Origin: Mucilaginibacter tolerans
GTDB taxonomy: Bacteria > Bacteroidota > Bacteroidia > Sphingobacteriales > Sphingobacteriaceae
DNA: 64,000 nt
Direction: 5' to 3'
Assembly: GCF_030519375.1 (NCBI RefSeq)
Contig: NZ_JAUMKB010000001.1
Span: forward strand, 372,001 to 436,000
The position numbers were made by a program, and so were the translations under genes. The notes below the pieces were generated by a model. It did no database searches. It was not told where the DNA came from and worked only from the letters and a program-made list of their open reading frames with translations. This document shows positions 9,125 to 20,445 of this stretch, in pieces. Within the stretch, counting starts at the first letter, position 1. Each line of letters starts with the position of its first letter.

Positions 9125-11554
9125 TTAATTCTCCGCACTCCCGCTGAGCCTCTTTTGTTCTTCAGTAGTTTTAGTTTTCGCTCTTACAGGGCTTGAACCA
9201 AAGTGATATGTAAATGTAGCCGTAACGAATCTTGATCCTACTTTGTCTCGCGAGTAAATATCCAGCCCGTTGAAGGTTGTAGTGTATTTATTAAAGTAAC
9301 TGTTAAACACATCACTGACTGCGAGCCTTATAGCACCTTTATTATTTAAAATTGCATACCGCAATCCAACGTTCGTCCACGCCAGGTATTTGTACTGACT
9401 AATAACAAAATAAGTAGGCGATTCATAATCATTCACCAATTGGGCGCTTAACTTTGATGTCAGCTTAAAATTTTGGGCGATATTAATATTTGCATTATTG
9501 GTGCTTTTGTCCGTTACATTATAATTCTTGTAAACATACCGCTCGTGCGACGCATCGATCTGAGCATCAACGTGCCACCAGGGGGTTAGATCAATCGGAA
9601 GATTGAATTCAATCATGTATTGATAGCGGGTTCCTAAATTAGCCTTTATGGTAACATATTGGTCAGTTAACTTATCCTGGTCAAAAATGGTTTGATAGTA
9701 ATTATTGGTAATGATCGCGCTCAAACTTACCCGGTATTTATCTGCAATAAAATCAGATATCCGATATGTGTTTATGAAATCAGGGCGAAGAAACGGATTG
9801 CCTGTACTAGAGTAAAACTGATCAACATAGCTTATAAAAGGATTTAGATCCTGGTAATTAGGACGCCCGATTGTGCGCGAATACGATAAAGTGAGCAAAT
9901 TGTTTTTATCTATCTGCTGACTTAACTGGGCATTCGGGAACAGGCTAAAATAGCTGCTATCGGCGTGCCTCGCCGGATTGACAGATTCCGCCGTAAAATG
10001 GGTGTGCTCTCCCCGTAAGCTTATTGTAAGATTTGTACTATTACTCAATTTACTTTCCAGCTCCAGATATGCAGCATCAACTCTCTCTGTGTAAACGAAA
10101 TGGTCCGTTCTCGTACTATCTACTACATACTGACTATTTTTTTGCGTGTCAAAGTCGATCTGGTTATCATTGCTTACCCGGCTGCTTTTAGCACCTAAAT
10201 CTAAACGGGTATTTTTTGCTAATGCCTGGCTAAAATCAATATTAGCCGATTTGATAGTAATATGTGAAGGGGAGTTATCTCTGTAAAAAATAGGATCATT
10301 CTCGTTTTGACCCGCTGCATTAAAAAAGTCGTTCCGTAGATTTTCCAGTGATTTGCGGCGATAATCTGAATAATCTGCGTCAGCCGATAAGACACTTTTT
10401 CCAGCCTTATCCAGATCGATCTTATAATTCAGGTTATAGTTGATGTTGTTGAGAGTCCTGTTGATTATAGACAGCGATTTGATACTTGAGTCGCGTACCC
10501 CATTGGTTGAAATATAAGTGGTATTTCTTTTATCAATATCAGCATTGTTATAAAAACCATTTACCAGGAAACCAATAGTTTGGCGCTGGCTAAGATCGTA
10601 ATCGGCACCAAGACTAAAGTTGTGGTTGCTTGTTTTAACATCCGCATCATAATCAAGGTAAAAATTATTTATCAGCCCGTTATTATCAATAAATCTGTTT
10701 GTTCTGATAGTGTGTGGTATGCTGTTATTCGAATAATTGTATGATGCAAAAAGGTTAAGCTTTTCGGTACGCAAATTATAGTTGACACCCGAATTAAATT
10801 TGTATTTATCGCCGTAAGCTGCACTTTCGGTAAACGATACGTTTGATCCCTGGGATTTCTTTTCCTTCAATATTACATTGATCATCCCGCCAGCCCCGGT
10901 TGAACCATATTTGACACCTGCATTGTCGATCAGCTCAATCTGACTGATACTGCTTCCCTGGTAATTTTTCAGAAAATTGGTGAGTTCTTCGCCACTAAGT
11001 AATATTGGTTTACCATTTATTGCTATCAACGCCCTTTGACCGCCATGATAAAGCACTTCATCGTTAACTATTTTTACTCCTGGTGATGTATTCAGAATAT
11101 CATAAAGTGAGGCCCCTGAAGCCATAATGTTCTGCTCCACATTCAGTACGCTCTTGTCTTTTCTTACTTCAACAAAATCTTTTCTGCCGGCTATAACCAC
11201 TTCACCCAACTGAGTGGGCGATTGCCTGATAGAGATAAACCCGATATCCCTGCTTTTCCCTTCTTCAACCTCGTACGGCCCCGAATAGGATTTAATAAAG
11301 TTAAGTTTGGTTATAAACACCAAATACTTTCCTTTACTGATGTTGCTGAAAAGAAATATACCTGATTTATTGCTTATTGTAGATTTTACCACTAATGAAT
11401 CGCCATAATTCAATAATACTACCGTCGCTTCATCAACCAGCCCTTTATCCGAATACACTTTGCCAACCAACGCTGAGGAAGGCGTTTGCGCATATGATAG
11501 GGCACATGCACATGTAACTAGTATGGCAAACAAGCATCCGGTAAGAATTCTCAT
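9125..11554 (-). CDS. Outer-membrane beta-barrel receptor with carboxypeptidase-regulatory-like N-domain
   Basis: 809-residue outer-membrane protein of the Bacteroidota OMP_b-brl_3/TonB-dependent receptor-like type. A signal peptide (cleavage near YAQ-TP) is followed by a CarboxypepD_reg-like beta domain (about residues 28-115), a plug-like domain containing ALIAINGKPILLSGEE and the VKYGSTGAGGMINVILK element (about 120-235), and a beta-barrel to the C-terminus, which ends with FTYHFGSSPVRAK and a short polar tail. There is no SusD-like partner next to it, so it is not a classical polysaccharide-utilisation locus. The substrate is unknown. Confidence 0.85.
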   Translation of the reverse strand: MRILTGCLFAILVTCACALSYAQTPSSALVGKVYSDKGLVDEATVVLLNYGDSLVVKSTISNKSGIFLFSNISKGKYLVFITKLNFIKSYSGPYEVEEGKSRDIGFISIRQSPTQLGEVVIAGRKDFVEVRKDKSVLNVEQNIMASGASLYDILNTSPGVKIVNDEVLYHGGQRALIAINGKPILLSGEELTNFLKNYQGSSISQIELIDNAGVKYGSTGAGGMINVILKEKKSQGSNVSFTESAAYGDKYKFNSGVNYNLRTEKLNLFASYNYSNNSIPHTIRTNRFIDNNGLINNFYLDYDADVKTSNHNFSLGADYDLSQRQTIGFLVNGFYNNADIDKRNTTYISTNGVRDSSIKSLSIINRTLNNINYNLNYKIDLDKAGKSVLSADADYSDYRRKSLENLRNDFFNAAGQNENDPIFYRDNSPSHITIKSANIDFSQALAKNTRLDLGAKSSRVSNDNQIDFDTQKNSQYVVDSTRTDHFVYTERVDAAYLELESKLSNSTNLTISLRGEHTHFTAESVNPARHADSSYFSLFPNAQLSQQIDKNNLLTLSYSRTIGRPNYQDLNPFISYVDQFYSSTGNPFLRPDFINTYRISDFIADKYRVSLSAIITNNYYQTIFDQDKLTDQYVTIKANLGTRYQYMIEFNLPIDLTPWWHVDAQIDASHERYVYKNYNVTDKSTNNANINIAQNFKLTSKLSAQLVNDYESPTYFVISQYKYLAWTNVGLRYAILNNKGAIRLAVSDVFNSYFNKYTTTFNGLDIYSRDKVGSRFVTATFTYHFGSSPVRAKTKTTEEQKRLSGSAEN

Positions 11555-11809
11555 TAATTGAGGGCGTGTAAAGGTTTATTCAATAATCTGTGGTTTAAAT
11601 ACGGCACAATATAGCAACTAAAAATTGCATTCTGATAAATTGCGACCCCGTTTTTTAACGGTAAATTAATAATACAGTTACGTAAAACTATTATTTAAAA
11701 AAAACTTTATGCAAACAACAAAAAAGTTCTTTCTAATATAATTTACGCCGTTAAATATTTCCCAAAATATGGTTTCATTAACCATCTCAAACCGAATTAA
11801 ATATGAGCG

Positions 11810-11842
11810 TTTGAATTTATATCGCCCGAGACATTATATTTG
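11810..11842 (+). promoter_or_regulatory. Bacteroidota-type promoter of the hydrolase-fold gene
   Basis: A -33 TTTG (11810-11813), a 21-base spacer and a -7 TATATTTG (11835-11842) predict a transcript start near 11849, only about 13 bases before the ATG at 11862. This promoter lies inside the longer open frame starting at 11769, which argues for the shorter protein. The rest of the 307-bp gap 11555-11861 is AT-rich and otherwise unremarkable. Confidence 0.7.
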
Positions 11843-11861
11843 TTTCCCGATCATCCATAAA

Positions 11862-12815
11862 ATGAAGAAAATTTTACTTCTGTCAATTACAGTTCTACTT
11901 ACAATAACTGCCTTTGCGCAAAACGAATCATCAGACGAAACTCCGGTAAATTATAAAAATCTGTCAGGAAATATACACGGCACACTGACCATGCCTAAAA
12001 ATATTTCAGCAAAAATTCCGGTTGTACTTATCGTTGCCGACTCAGGCCCTACCGACCGGAATGGCAATAATGAGCAAACCGGGTTGAATGGCAACATGTA
12101 CAAATTATTGGCAGAAGGGCTGGCAAAAAATGGTGTTGCTTCGGTGCGTTTTGATAAAAGGATGGTGGGAGAAAGCAAAACAGCCAACAAACTGGAAGAC
12201 CTGCGATTTGACGATTATGTTGATGATGCTGTTGGGTTAATTGGCATACTGAATGACGATCAGCGCTTCTCAAAAATTGTTATCCTGGGGCATGGCGAAG
12301 GTGCCTTAGCTGCGATGCTTGCCGCACGAGACCAACCGGTTAAAGATATCATTTCTATCAACGCCACCAGCGAACAGGGCGATAAATTGATGACTGAACA
12401 ATTTAAGTCAAAACCCCAATATCTGCAAGATGAATTTAAGACACTACTGGATAGCATGAAGAGAGGCAAGACATTTGACAATGTCGACCTGGCAATGTAC
12501 CCCCTGGTAAGTACTGCAAAGCAGAAATATTTGATGTCATACTTTAAATACCCTCCGCTACGGGTTATAAAAATGATGAAAGTACCTACGCTTATTATAC
12601 AGGGAACAACTGATCTACAGGTAAGCGTTGCTGATGCCGAAAAGCTGAAGAAAGCAAAATCAGATGCTACGCTGATCACGATAAAAGGCATGAACCATAT
12701 TATGAAGGAAGCGCCGGCAGATAAAGATGCGAATATGGAGACTTATGCGAACCCCGCTTTACCGTTAAAAGCTGAATTGGTGCCCGATATAGTGGATTTT
12801 ATTAAAAAGAATTGA
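11862..12815 (+). CDS. Secreted alpha/beta-hydrolase-fold protein lacking the nucleophile serine
   Basis: 317-residue protein with a signal peptide (MKKILLLSITVLL..., cleavage near FAQ-NE) and an alpha/beta-hydrolase fold related to peptidase S9/DLH-like secreted esterases. The oxyanion-region segment VVLIVADSGPTDRNG is typical. The nucleophile elbow, normally G-x-S-x-G, reads GHGEG (within VILGHGEGALAAM), so the serine is replaced by glycine. The later acid (GTTDLQV) and histidine (GMNHIMKE) are in place. The start at 11862 is chosen because a promoter lies at 11810-11842 and the signal peptide begins there. It converges on the DinB gene. It may have lost catalysis or may work as a binding protein; both are inference. 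Confidence 0.82.
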   Translation: MKKILLLSITVLLTITAFAQNESSDETPVNYKNLSGNIHGTLTMPKNISAKIPVVLIVADSGPTDRNGNNEQTGLNGNMYKLLAEGLAKNGVASVRFDKRMVGESKTANKLEDLRFDDYVDDAVGLIGILNDDQRFSKIVILGHGEGALAAMLAARDQPVKDIISINATSEQGDKLMTEQFKSKPQYLQDEFKTLLDSMKRGKTFDNVDLAMYPLVSTAKQKYLMSYFKYPPLRVIKMMKVPTLIIQGTTDLQVSVADAEKLKKAKSDATLITIKGMNHIMKEAPADKDANMETYANPALPLKAELVPDIVDFIKKN

Positions 12816-12822
12816 TTTTTTA

Positions 12823-12890
12823 AGCCTGAAGCCTTGAGTCAAAAGTCTTTTCCTGGACTTATGACTTAAGACTACCAACTTTATACTTGC
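12823..12890. repeat. Degenerate heptamer array with inverted halves (AGYC / GACT words)
   Basis: In the gap between two convergent genes, words AGCC/AGTC begin at 12823, 12830, 12837 and 12844 (exact 7-base spacing). After a short spacer, heptamers centred on ACT begin at 12856, 12863, 12870, 12877 and 12884, again every 7 bases. The two halves are inverted: bases 12830-12847 pair with 12856-12873 at 15 of 18 positions around an 8-base loop. The hairpin could also stop transcription from both sides. Confidence 0.75.
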
Positions 12891-12899
12891 GGCTCAGAA

Positions 12900-13373
12900 C
12901 TACTTCCAGTCTCCAAGCATTCTCCTGATCACGATGATCTCGGCCGTATGGTAAGCGTTATGATCAGCTATTTGCAGTGCTTCGCGTAATATACTTTGAC
13001 CATCGCCATGCGGGATTGCTTGATAAATGTCCCCGCTCTTTAACAGATTGATAAACTCATCGCGCTCGGCTTTTATTTGCCTCAATGAATCTTCCCATTC
13101 AGCGTCATCTTTTGGGGCAACATCTTTAACCCAATACCCTTCGGGCCATTCAGGCGACTCATGCTTCTCGTCCTCGCTAAACTTGAGCATATCCCATTGT
13201 GCTATTCGGATGTGCTCCACCAATTGCCAGATTGAATAAGGTAAGTTTGCCGGCTTTTCTCCTCTGAGCTTTGCAGGCAGGCCATTCAAAGCATCATCCA
13301 GGCTGGCATGGGCATTGCCGCCGTTCAGGAGTTTTACTAATTCCTCTATTAAAATTTCGTGTTCGCTTTTCAT
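12900..13373 (-). CDS. DinB-family four-helix-bundle protein
   Basis: 157-residue cytoplasmic protein of the DinB/YfiT-like superfamily, a four-helix bundle that usually binds a metal through three histidines and acts in thiol transfer or unknown chemistry. Candidate ligands are His in QLVEHIRIAQWD and the HNAYH cluster near residue 140 (DHNAYHTAEIIVIRRML). Length is normal for the family. It is monocistronic and convergent with the hydrolase-fold gene. No specific substrate can be inferred. Confidence 0.85.
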   Translation of the reverse strand: MKSEHEILIEELVKLLNGGNAHASLDDALNGLPAKLRGEKPANLPYSIWQLVEHIRIAQWDMLKFSEDEKHESPEWPEGYWVKDVAPKDDAEWEDSLRQIKAERDEFINLLKSGDIYQAIPHGDGQSILREALQIADHNAYHTAEIIVIRRMLGDWK

Positions 13374-13491
13374 AATTCAATATACAAAGGGGCTGGATTG
13401 ATGTTTGTGAATTTTATTGTAGTGCGGTGATAAATTAGGCAATTTCATTTAAAAAGTTTTAAGTTTATCGGAACGATTAAAAAATTCTCCG

Positions 13492-15282
13492 GTGATTAAA
13501 AAAACTATAGCTTTTATCCTATTCGTTGCACTTTTTGCTGCCTGTAAAAAAGATGCATCGGTTGGCCCTATCCAGGGTAGTATGGACGATGTTTCTTTTA
13601 ATAAATATGAAACCTTTTTCCTGGATGAACTTTGGAAACAGTTTCCGGACTGGGGTACCAGCGTAGGTTATCATAAGTATGACTCCATTTTATTGATACC
13701 AGACAAAAAAACGCGCGAGAAACAACTGCATTTCGTTAAGGTGCAATTGGATTCGCTGGGCAGATACCAACCCGCTGCCTTTCTGCAAACCAACAAAATG
13801 GATTATGCCATGATGCAAAATCAACTGCAGTATATGCAATGGCAAATGGAACAACTAAAGGCTTACGAATGGGACCCGTCGTCTTATAATGTGATAGGAA
13901 CTTTTGCCTATATTCTGAGTGAACATTATGCGCCGCTGGATAAACGTCTTACTAACTTCTATCAAAAAATGCTCAATGTACCTGCTTATTACAAAGAGGC
14001 GGAAAAAGACATTAAAAATCCGGTTGTTGAACTCACCAATCTGGCTATTGAGCAGCACCAGGGAGGTTTAAGCGTTTTTGGAGCTGACTTTGCCGATTCT
14101 CTTAAGAAAACCAGGTTACCTGAGGCTACACAAAAACAGATGCTAGACAGGGCGAAATTATGCACCGATGCAATAAATGGCTATACTGAATTTCTGAAAA
14201 ATCTAAAAAATGATCACCCGCGAAGTTTCAGACTGGGTAAGGATTTGTATGACGACAAATTCAAATACGAAATACAAGCTTCGGAAACAGCCCAGCAGAT
14301 TTACAATGCAGCCATTGAACGTAAAAAGTTCATCCATCATGAGATGGGAAAAATCGCCCTGAAACTGTGGCCAAAATATTTCGGAAACCAGCCTGCGCCA
14401 ACGGATACGCTGGACATGATCGCCAAAATGATCGACACGCTGTCGGTTAAACATGCAAGGCCTGACGAGTTTCAGGCTACTATTACTCAATTGCTTCCAA
14501 AACTGACAACGTTCGTTGCCCAAAAGGGTCTGCTAACCATGGATCCTACCAAACCTTTGGTTGTGCGCAAAGAGCCGGGGTATATGTCAGGTGTAGCGGG
14601 GGCTTCCATGAGTTCGCCAGGGCCGTATGATAATACACAAAACTCTTATTTCAATGTAGGTAGTTTAGCAGGATGGGCACCCGAAAAAGCAGAAAGCTAC
14701 CTGAGAGAATATAACCAGTATACTTTACAGATGCTTTGTATACATGAAGCCATACCGGGCCACTATGTACAGCTAGTTTATTCAAACAAAGCACCGAGCA
14801 TGATCAAATCTGTCTTCGGCAACGGAGCTATGGTAGAAGGCTGGGCTGTTTACAGTGAACAGATGATGCTGGACAATGGCTATGGCAACGGCGATCCGGA
14901 AATGTGGCTGATTTGGTATAAATGGCATTTGCGCGCTGTGTGTAACACCATACTGGACTACGGTGTGCATTGTCAGAACATGCCGAAGCAAACCGCCATG
15001 GCATTATTGACGCATGAGGCATTTCAGCAACAAGCCGAGGCTGAAGGTAAATGGAAACGCGTATGTGTTACCAGTGTACAACTGGACAGCTATTTCACCG
15101 GATACAAGGAGATTATGGATCTGCGTGATGACTGGAAAAGTAAAATAGGCGATAAATACACTTTGAAAGAGTTCAACGAGAAATTTCTGAGCTATGGTAG
15201 TGCTCCGGTAAAACTGATTAAAGAAGCTATGCTGGCGAAAGAAAACCCGCAGGGGCAAAATCCGGATGCAGGGAAGCACTAA
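13492..15282 (+). CDS. DUF885-family lipoprotein, predicted zinc metalloprotease-like
   Basis: 596-residue exported lipoprotein. A signal with lipobox LFAAC puts the lipidated Cys near residue 18. The body is a DUF885 domain, whose conserved HExxPGH element appears here as HEAIPGHYVQ (about residue 418) with a downstream Glu (EGWAVYSEQMM), the arrangement of a gluzincin-like metallopeptidase. Peptidase activity is inferred from this motif. The start codon is GTG at 13492; no ATG nearby would keep the signal peptide. Expression is likely monocistronic. A 546-bp gap separates it from ligA. Confidence 0.85.
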   Translation: MIKKTIAFILFVALFAACKKDASVGPIQGSMDDVSFNKYETFFLDELWKQFPDWGTSVGYHKYDSILLIPDKKTREKQLHFVKVQLDSLGRYQPAAFLQTNKMDYAMMQNQLQYMQWQMEQLKAYEWDPSSYNVIGTFAYILSEHYAPLDKRLTNFYQKMLNVPAYYKEAEKDIKNPVVELTNLAIEQHQGGLSVFGADFADSLKKTRLPEATQKQMLDRAKLCTDAINGYTEFLKNLKNDHPRSFRLGKDLYDDKFKYEIQASETAQQIYNAAIERKKFIHHEMGKIALKLWPKYFGNQPAPTDTLDMIAKMIDTLSVKHARPDEFQATITQLLPKLTTFVAQKGLLTMDPTKPLVVRKEPGYMSGVAGASMSSPGPYDNTQNSYFNVGSLAGWAPEKAESYLREYNQYTLQMLCIHEAIPGHYVQLVYSNKAPSMIKSVFGNGAMVEGWAVYSEQMMLDNGYGNGDPEMWLIWYKWHLRAVCNTILDYGVHCQNMPKQTAMALLTHEAFQQQAEAEGKWKRVCVTSVQLDSYFTGYKEIMDLRDDWKSKIGDKYTLKEFNEKFLSYGSAPVKLIKEAMLAKENPQGQNPDAGKH

Positions 15283-15300
15283 TGCCAATTAGCGGTATGC

Positions 15301-15357
15301 AGTGGGCAGTTGTAATTTGGGGACTGATCATTACCCATTACCCACTACTCACTGATT
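15301..15357. repeat. Degenerate heptamer array with inverted halves (ATTACCC / AGTGGGC words)
   Basis: ATTACCC starts at 15330 and again at 15337, followed in register by ACTACTC (15344) and ACTGATT (15351). The opposing half begins AGTGGGC (15301) and AGTTGTA (15308). Bases 15301-15316 are an imperfect inverted copy of 15330-15346, separated by 13 bases. Same architecture as the arrays at 12823, 36131 and 58087, but a different word. Confidence 0.6.
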
Positions 15358-15546
15358 CTTGTGCATCCATTTACACAACTTGTAGAAGCAATTTATACAT
15401 TTCGGGTAAAAGTGACCTCTGTTACCCAAAACAAAAACTCCGGCCCGGATAAACTATACAGTTAAGGATTTTCTTTTAGGTAAAAAATCAGGCTTTTTTA
15501 AATATTTTGAACTTAAAACAGGTTGCATCAAAAGAAAATTTAAGAT

Positions 15547-15563
15547 TTGGCACACTGTTTGCC
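15547..15563 (+). promoter_or_regulatory. Sigma-54-type (-24/-12) promoter
   Basis: TTTGGCAC, five bases, then TTTGCC matches the TGGCAC-N5-TTGC consensus, with the invariant GG (15549-15550) and GC (15561-15562) exactly ten bases apart. The predicted start is near 15574. No gene with a close ATG follows; the first thing downstream is a hairpin with a T run. No activator site could be identified by eye. Confidence 0.5.
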
Positions 15564-15595
15564 TTACATATAACAGTTAAATTAATTAGTAAAGG

Positions 15596-15628
15596 TGGCT
15601 GGGCGCGAGGCTCAGCTATTTTTATTTT
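15596..15628 (+). terminator. Terminator-like hairpin just after the sigma-54-type promoter
   Basis: A 9-bp stem (15596-15604 with 15610-15618, including two G-T pairs) closes a 5-base loop and is followed by TTTTTATTTT. With the promoter at 15547 it would bound an RNA of about 50 bases. Confidence 0.5.
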
Positions 15629-15780
15629 ATAACGTTCTGTTCCAGCTTGCTTAAATACAGGTGTGGAATTTTTTTCCCACCACATTGGTTTTCCTTCCCC
15701 GTTTTCCACATTTGTGAATTTGCATTTTCCCAACTTACTCTATATTTTTTATAGGATTTAAAAGGGTTAACATTTTTTAA

Positions 15781-17836
<2,056 letters not shown>

Positions 17837-17838
<2 letters not shown>

Positions 17839-17921
17839 CACGATTTTAGGATTTGTGTGATTAGCACGATTGTAACATCATACGTCAATCAAGAAAATCC
17901 TACAAATCTTAAAATCGTGTC
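17837..17921. repeat. Long symmetric hairpin built from GATT / AATC words
   Basis: GATT begins at 17842, 17850, 17859 and 17868; AATC begins at 17887, 17896, 17905 and 17913. Spacings are 8, 9, 9 and then 9, 9, 8, so all four words are exactly mirrored about one centre. The outer arms 17837-17862 and 17896-17921 pair at 23 of 26 positions. It starts on the ligA stop codon and may serve as its terminator, although no T run follows. Confidence 0.75.
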
Positions 17922-17994
17922 TTAACAATATTTAACAATCGGCGTCTAATTACTTTGTTAACTTACAAACGTATTAGCGTAAAGCCGCTTGCTT

Positions 17995-20445
17995 ATGAAA
18001 CCAGCCTTACTATTCTTATTATCCTGGGGAATTTGTTTTACCGCCTTTGCACAGAAGGTAACCATCAACGGTAAAATCACTGACCAAACTGGGAAACCCG
18101 TACCTTTTGCCAATGTGTATGTAAAAAACACAACCAATGGGGCATCGGCAAATAGCGAAGGCGACTACTCATTAGGGTTGCATTCCGGTCAGTACGATTT
18201 ACAGTTTAAAGCGGTAGGTTATAAACAGGAAACCCGGCATATCAATATTGAAGCGGCTACCACGCTTAATATTACGCTCTCAGCCGAGGTTTATGAATTA
18301 AAGGCTGTCACCATTAATGGCAATGGCGAGGACCCGGCTTATGCCATTATTCGCAAGGCTATCAAAAAACGAAAAGCGCACCTGAGTGAGGTAAAAGCAT
18401 ACACCTGCGAAGTGTACATCAAAGGCTTGCAGAAGTTATTATCGGCCCCCAAAAAGTTTATGGGTTTTGATATTCAGAAGGCAAGCAAAGAGATCGGGCT
18501 GGACTCTAACCGCCGGGGCATCGTTTATTTATCCGAATCTGAATCAAAGCTGAGTTACCAATATCCCGGGCAATTGCATGAAGAAATGATATCGTCCAAG
18601 TTCTCCGGCAGTAACCAGATGTTCAGCTTTAACCGCGCCAGTGATGCCAAGGTAAACTTTTATGAAAACTTTCAAAGTTGGGGCGGACTAAGCAACAGGC
18701 CATTGGTATCGCCTGTTTCGGATAATGCTTTGTTTTATTACCGCTATAAATTATTGGGTACCTCTTCGGAAAATGGTGTAACCATTAACAAAATAAAAGT
18801 TACCCCGCGCCGCGCACACGATCCTTGTTTTGACGGCATTATTTATATCATTGACGATAGCTGGCATATTTACGCGCTCGATCTGCAAATTACCAGCCGT
18901 GCTAATATCAATTTTGTCGATACGCTGCGCGTCAACCAACAGTTTATGCCTGTGGGTGATACGTGGGTACAATCGTCCAATAAATTTGAATTTGGCGGGG
19001 GCCTACTAGGTTTCAGGCTGAAAGGGTATTTCGTATCTGTTTATAAAGATTACGATCTAAACCCGACATTCAAAAAACACGAATTCAATGAGCTACTGCA
19101 CATCCCCCAAAAGGTCAACAAAAATGATACAGCCTATTGGAATAACGAAAGGCCATTGCCATTAACCGACGAGGAAAAAACAGATTATAAAAAGAAAGAA
19201 ATATTAGCCAGAAAAAGGGAATCGAAGCCCTACCTTGACTCACTAGACCGGGAGACCAACAAGGTAACGCCCGGGGGGCTGATGCTGACCGGAGTAAATA
19301 TCATAAACAGATATAAGAGGGAATTTTATCATATCGACCCGCTTGCCACCTCATTGTTGTTTAACACCGTTGAAGGCCCTGTACTTAACTATGGCATGAC
19401 CTTTCGCAAACAGGCTGATACGAATAGCAACAAACGCATTAGTCTGGGGGCCAATGTACGCTATGGCTTTTCGGATCATTTGTTTAATGCAAAGGCGAAC
19501 GCTACCCTTCCCATCGTCGAATATTATTTAAACATCGCCGGAGGCTCTGATGTGGTTGATATGAACGATAAAGAGCCTATTTCACCATTTTTCAATACCA
19601 TTTACACGTTGTTTGAGCGGGAGAATTACCAGAAACTCTATCAAAAGCGATTTGCCTCAGCAGCATTATCAGGCAGGATAACCGGCGGATGGCAGGCCAG
19701 CGCAACTGTTGAATATGCGAACCGGAAATCGCTGCCAAACACCAACAATTACAGTTTTTTTCATCCTGATCATCATGAGTTCAGCTCTAATAACCCGTTG
19801 AGGCCTAATCAAGATATACCGTTGTTTGCAGAGAACCAGTCGTTCAAATTAACGCTGCGAACCACTTATGATTTCAGCAATAAATATGAAACCTACCCTT
19901 TTGGAAGGCGCTATTTACCATCTGATTATCCAACCATTGGCTTAACCTTTACCAAGGGTATTAAAAGCATCTTTGGTTCTGATGTGGACTACGATCTGCT
20001 AAGCGCCGATATCAGCAAAAAGGACATCAGCCTTGGTGTTTATGGACGGACTTCATTTTTTGCCGGGGCAGGCAAATTCCTAAATGCCCACGCATTGTAC
20101 TTCCCCGATTACAAACAATTCAGCGGCAACCAGATATTATTTTATCAGAATAACATAAATAGCTTCTTATTACTTGATTATTATCGTTTTAGCACCTATA
20201 AAGAATATATTGAGGGGCATATTGAGCATAATTTTTCGGGTTTTATTACAAATAAAATTCCGTTGATCCGCAAGTTGAAGCTACAGGAAATCGTCGATTT
20301 TAACTACCTCGCTACGCCTGAGCTGCATAATTACTATGAGCTTGGCTTCGGCGTACAATATCTCACTTTCAGGGTGATGTACGGCACTTCATTCAATAGC
20401 GGCGGTAATAATAAGAATGGGGTGAGGATCGGGGTGAGTTTTTAG
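17995..20445 (+). CDS. DUF5686 outer-membrane protein with carboxypeptidase-regulatory-like domain
   Basis: 816-residue exported protein. A signal peptide (cleavage near FAQ-KV) is followed by a CarboxypepD_reg-like beta domain (about residues 25-105, with GKITDQTGKPVPFANVYVKN). A DUF5686 region starts near DPAYAIIRKAIKKRKAH (about 115) and runs into a predicted C-terminal beta-barrel ending in VRIGVSF, a typical outer-membrane end. Such proteins are frequent in Bacteroidota and mostly uncharacterised. I chose ATG 17995 over TTG 17989 because it starts the signal peptide directly (MKPALLFLLSWG). The gene is flanked by the ligA repeat and an orphan gene, so it is probably transcribed alone. 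Confidence 0.85.
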   Translation: MKPALLFLLSWGICFTAFAQKVTINGKITDQTGKPVPFANVYVKNTTNGASANSEGDYSLGLHSGQYDLQFKAVGYKQETRHINIEAATTLNITLSAEVYELKAVTINGNGEDPAYAIIRKAIKKRKAHLSEVKAYTCEVYIKGLQKLLSAPKKFMGFDIQKASKEIGLDSNRRGIVYLSESESKLSYQYPGQLHEEMISSKFSGSNQMFSFNRASDAKVNFYENFQSWGGLSNRPLVSPVSDNALFYYRYKLLGTSSENGVTINKIKVTPRRAHDPCFDGIIYIIDDSWHIYALDLQITSRANINFVDTLRVNQQFMPVGDTWVQSSNKFEFGGGLLGFRLKGYFVSVYKDYDLNPTFKKHEFNELLHIPQKVNKNDTAYWNNERPLPLTDEEKTDYKKKEILARKRESKPYLDSLDRETNKVTPGGLMLTGVNIINRYKREFYHIDPLATSLLFNTVEGPVLNYGMTFRKQADTNSNKRISLGANVRYGFSDHLFNAKANATLPIVEYYLNIAGGSDVVDMNDKEPISPFFNTIYTLFERENYQKLYQKRFASAALSGRITGGWQASATVEYANRKSLPNTNNYSFFHPDHHEFSSNNPLRPNQDIPLFAENQSFKLTLRTTYDFSNKYETYPFGRRYLPSDYPTIGLTFTKGIKSIFGSDVDYDLLSADISKKDISLGVYGRTSFFAGAGKFLNAHALYFPDYKQFSGNQILFYQNNINSFLLLDYYRFSTYKEYIEGHIEHNFSGFITNKIPLIRKLKLQEIVDFNYLATPELHNYYELGFGVQYLTFRVMYGTSFNSGGNNKNGVRIGVSF

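Noticed and set aside
9125..11554. SusC-type polysaccharide-utilisation locus
   Set aside because: No SusD-like lipoprotein and no glycosidases flank the receptor; the protein resembles the OMP_b-brl type instead.
15488..15733. 81-codon minus-strand frame before ligA
   Set aside because: It crosses the sigma-54-like promoter and hairpin and has no domain, signal or ribosome site.
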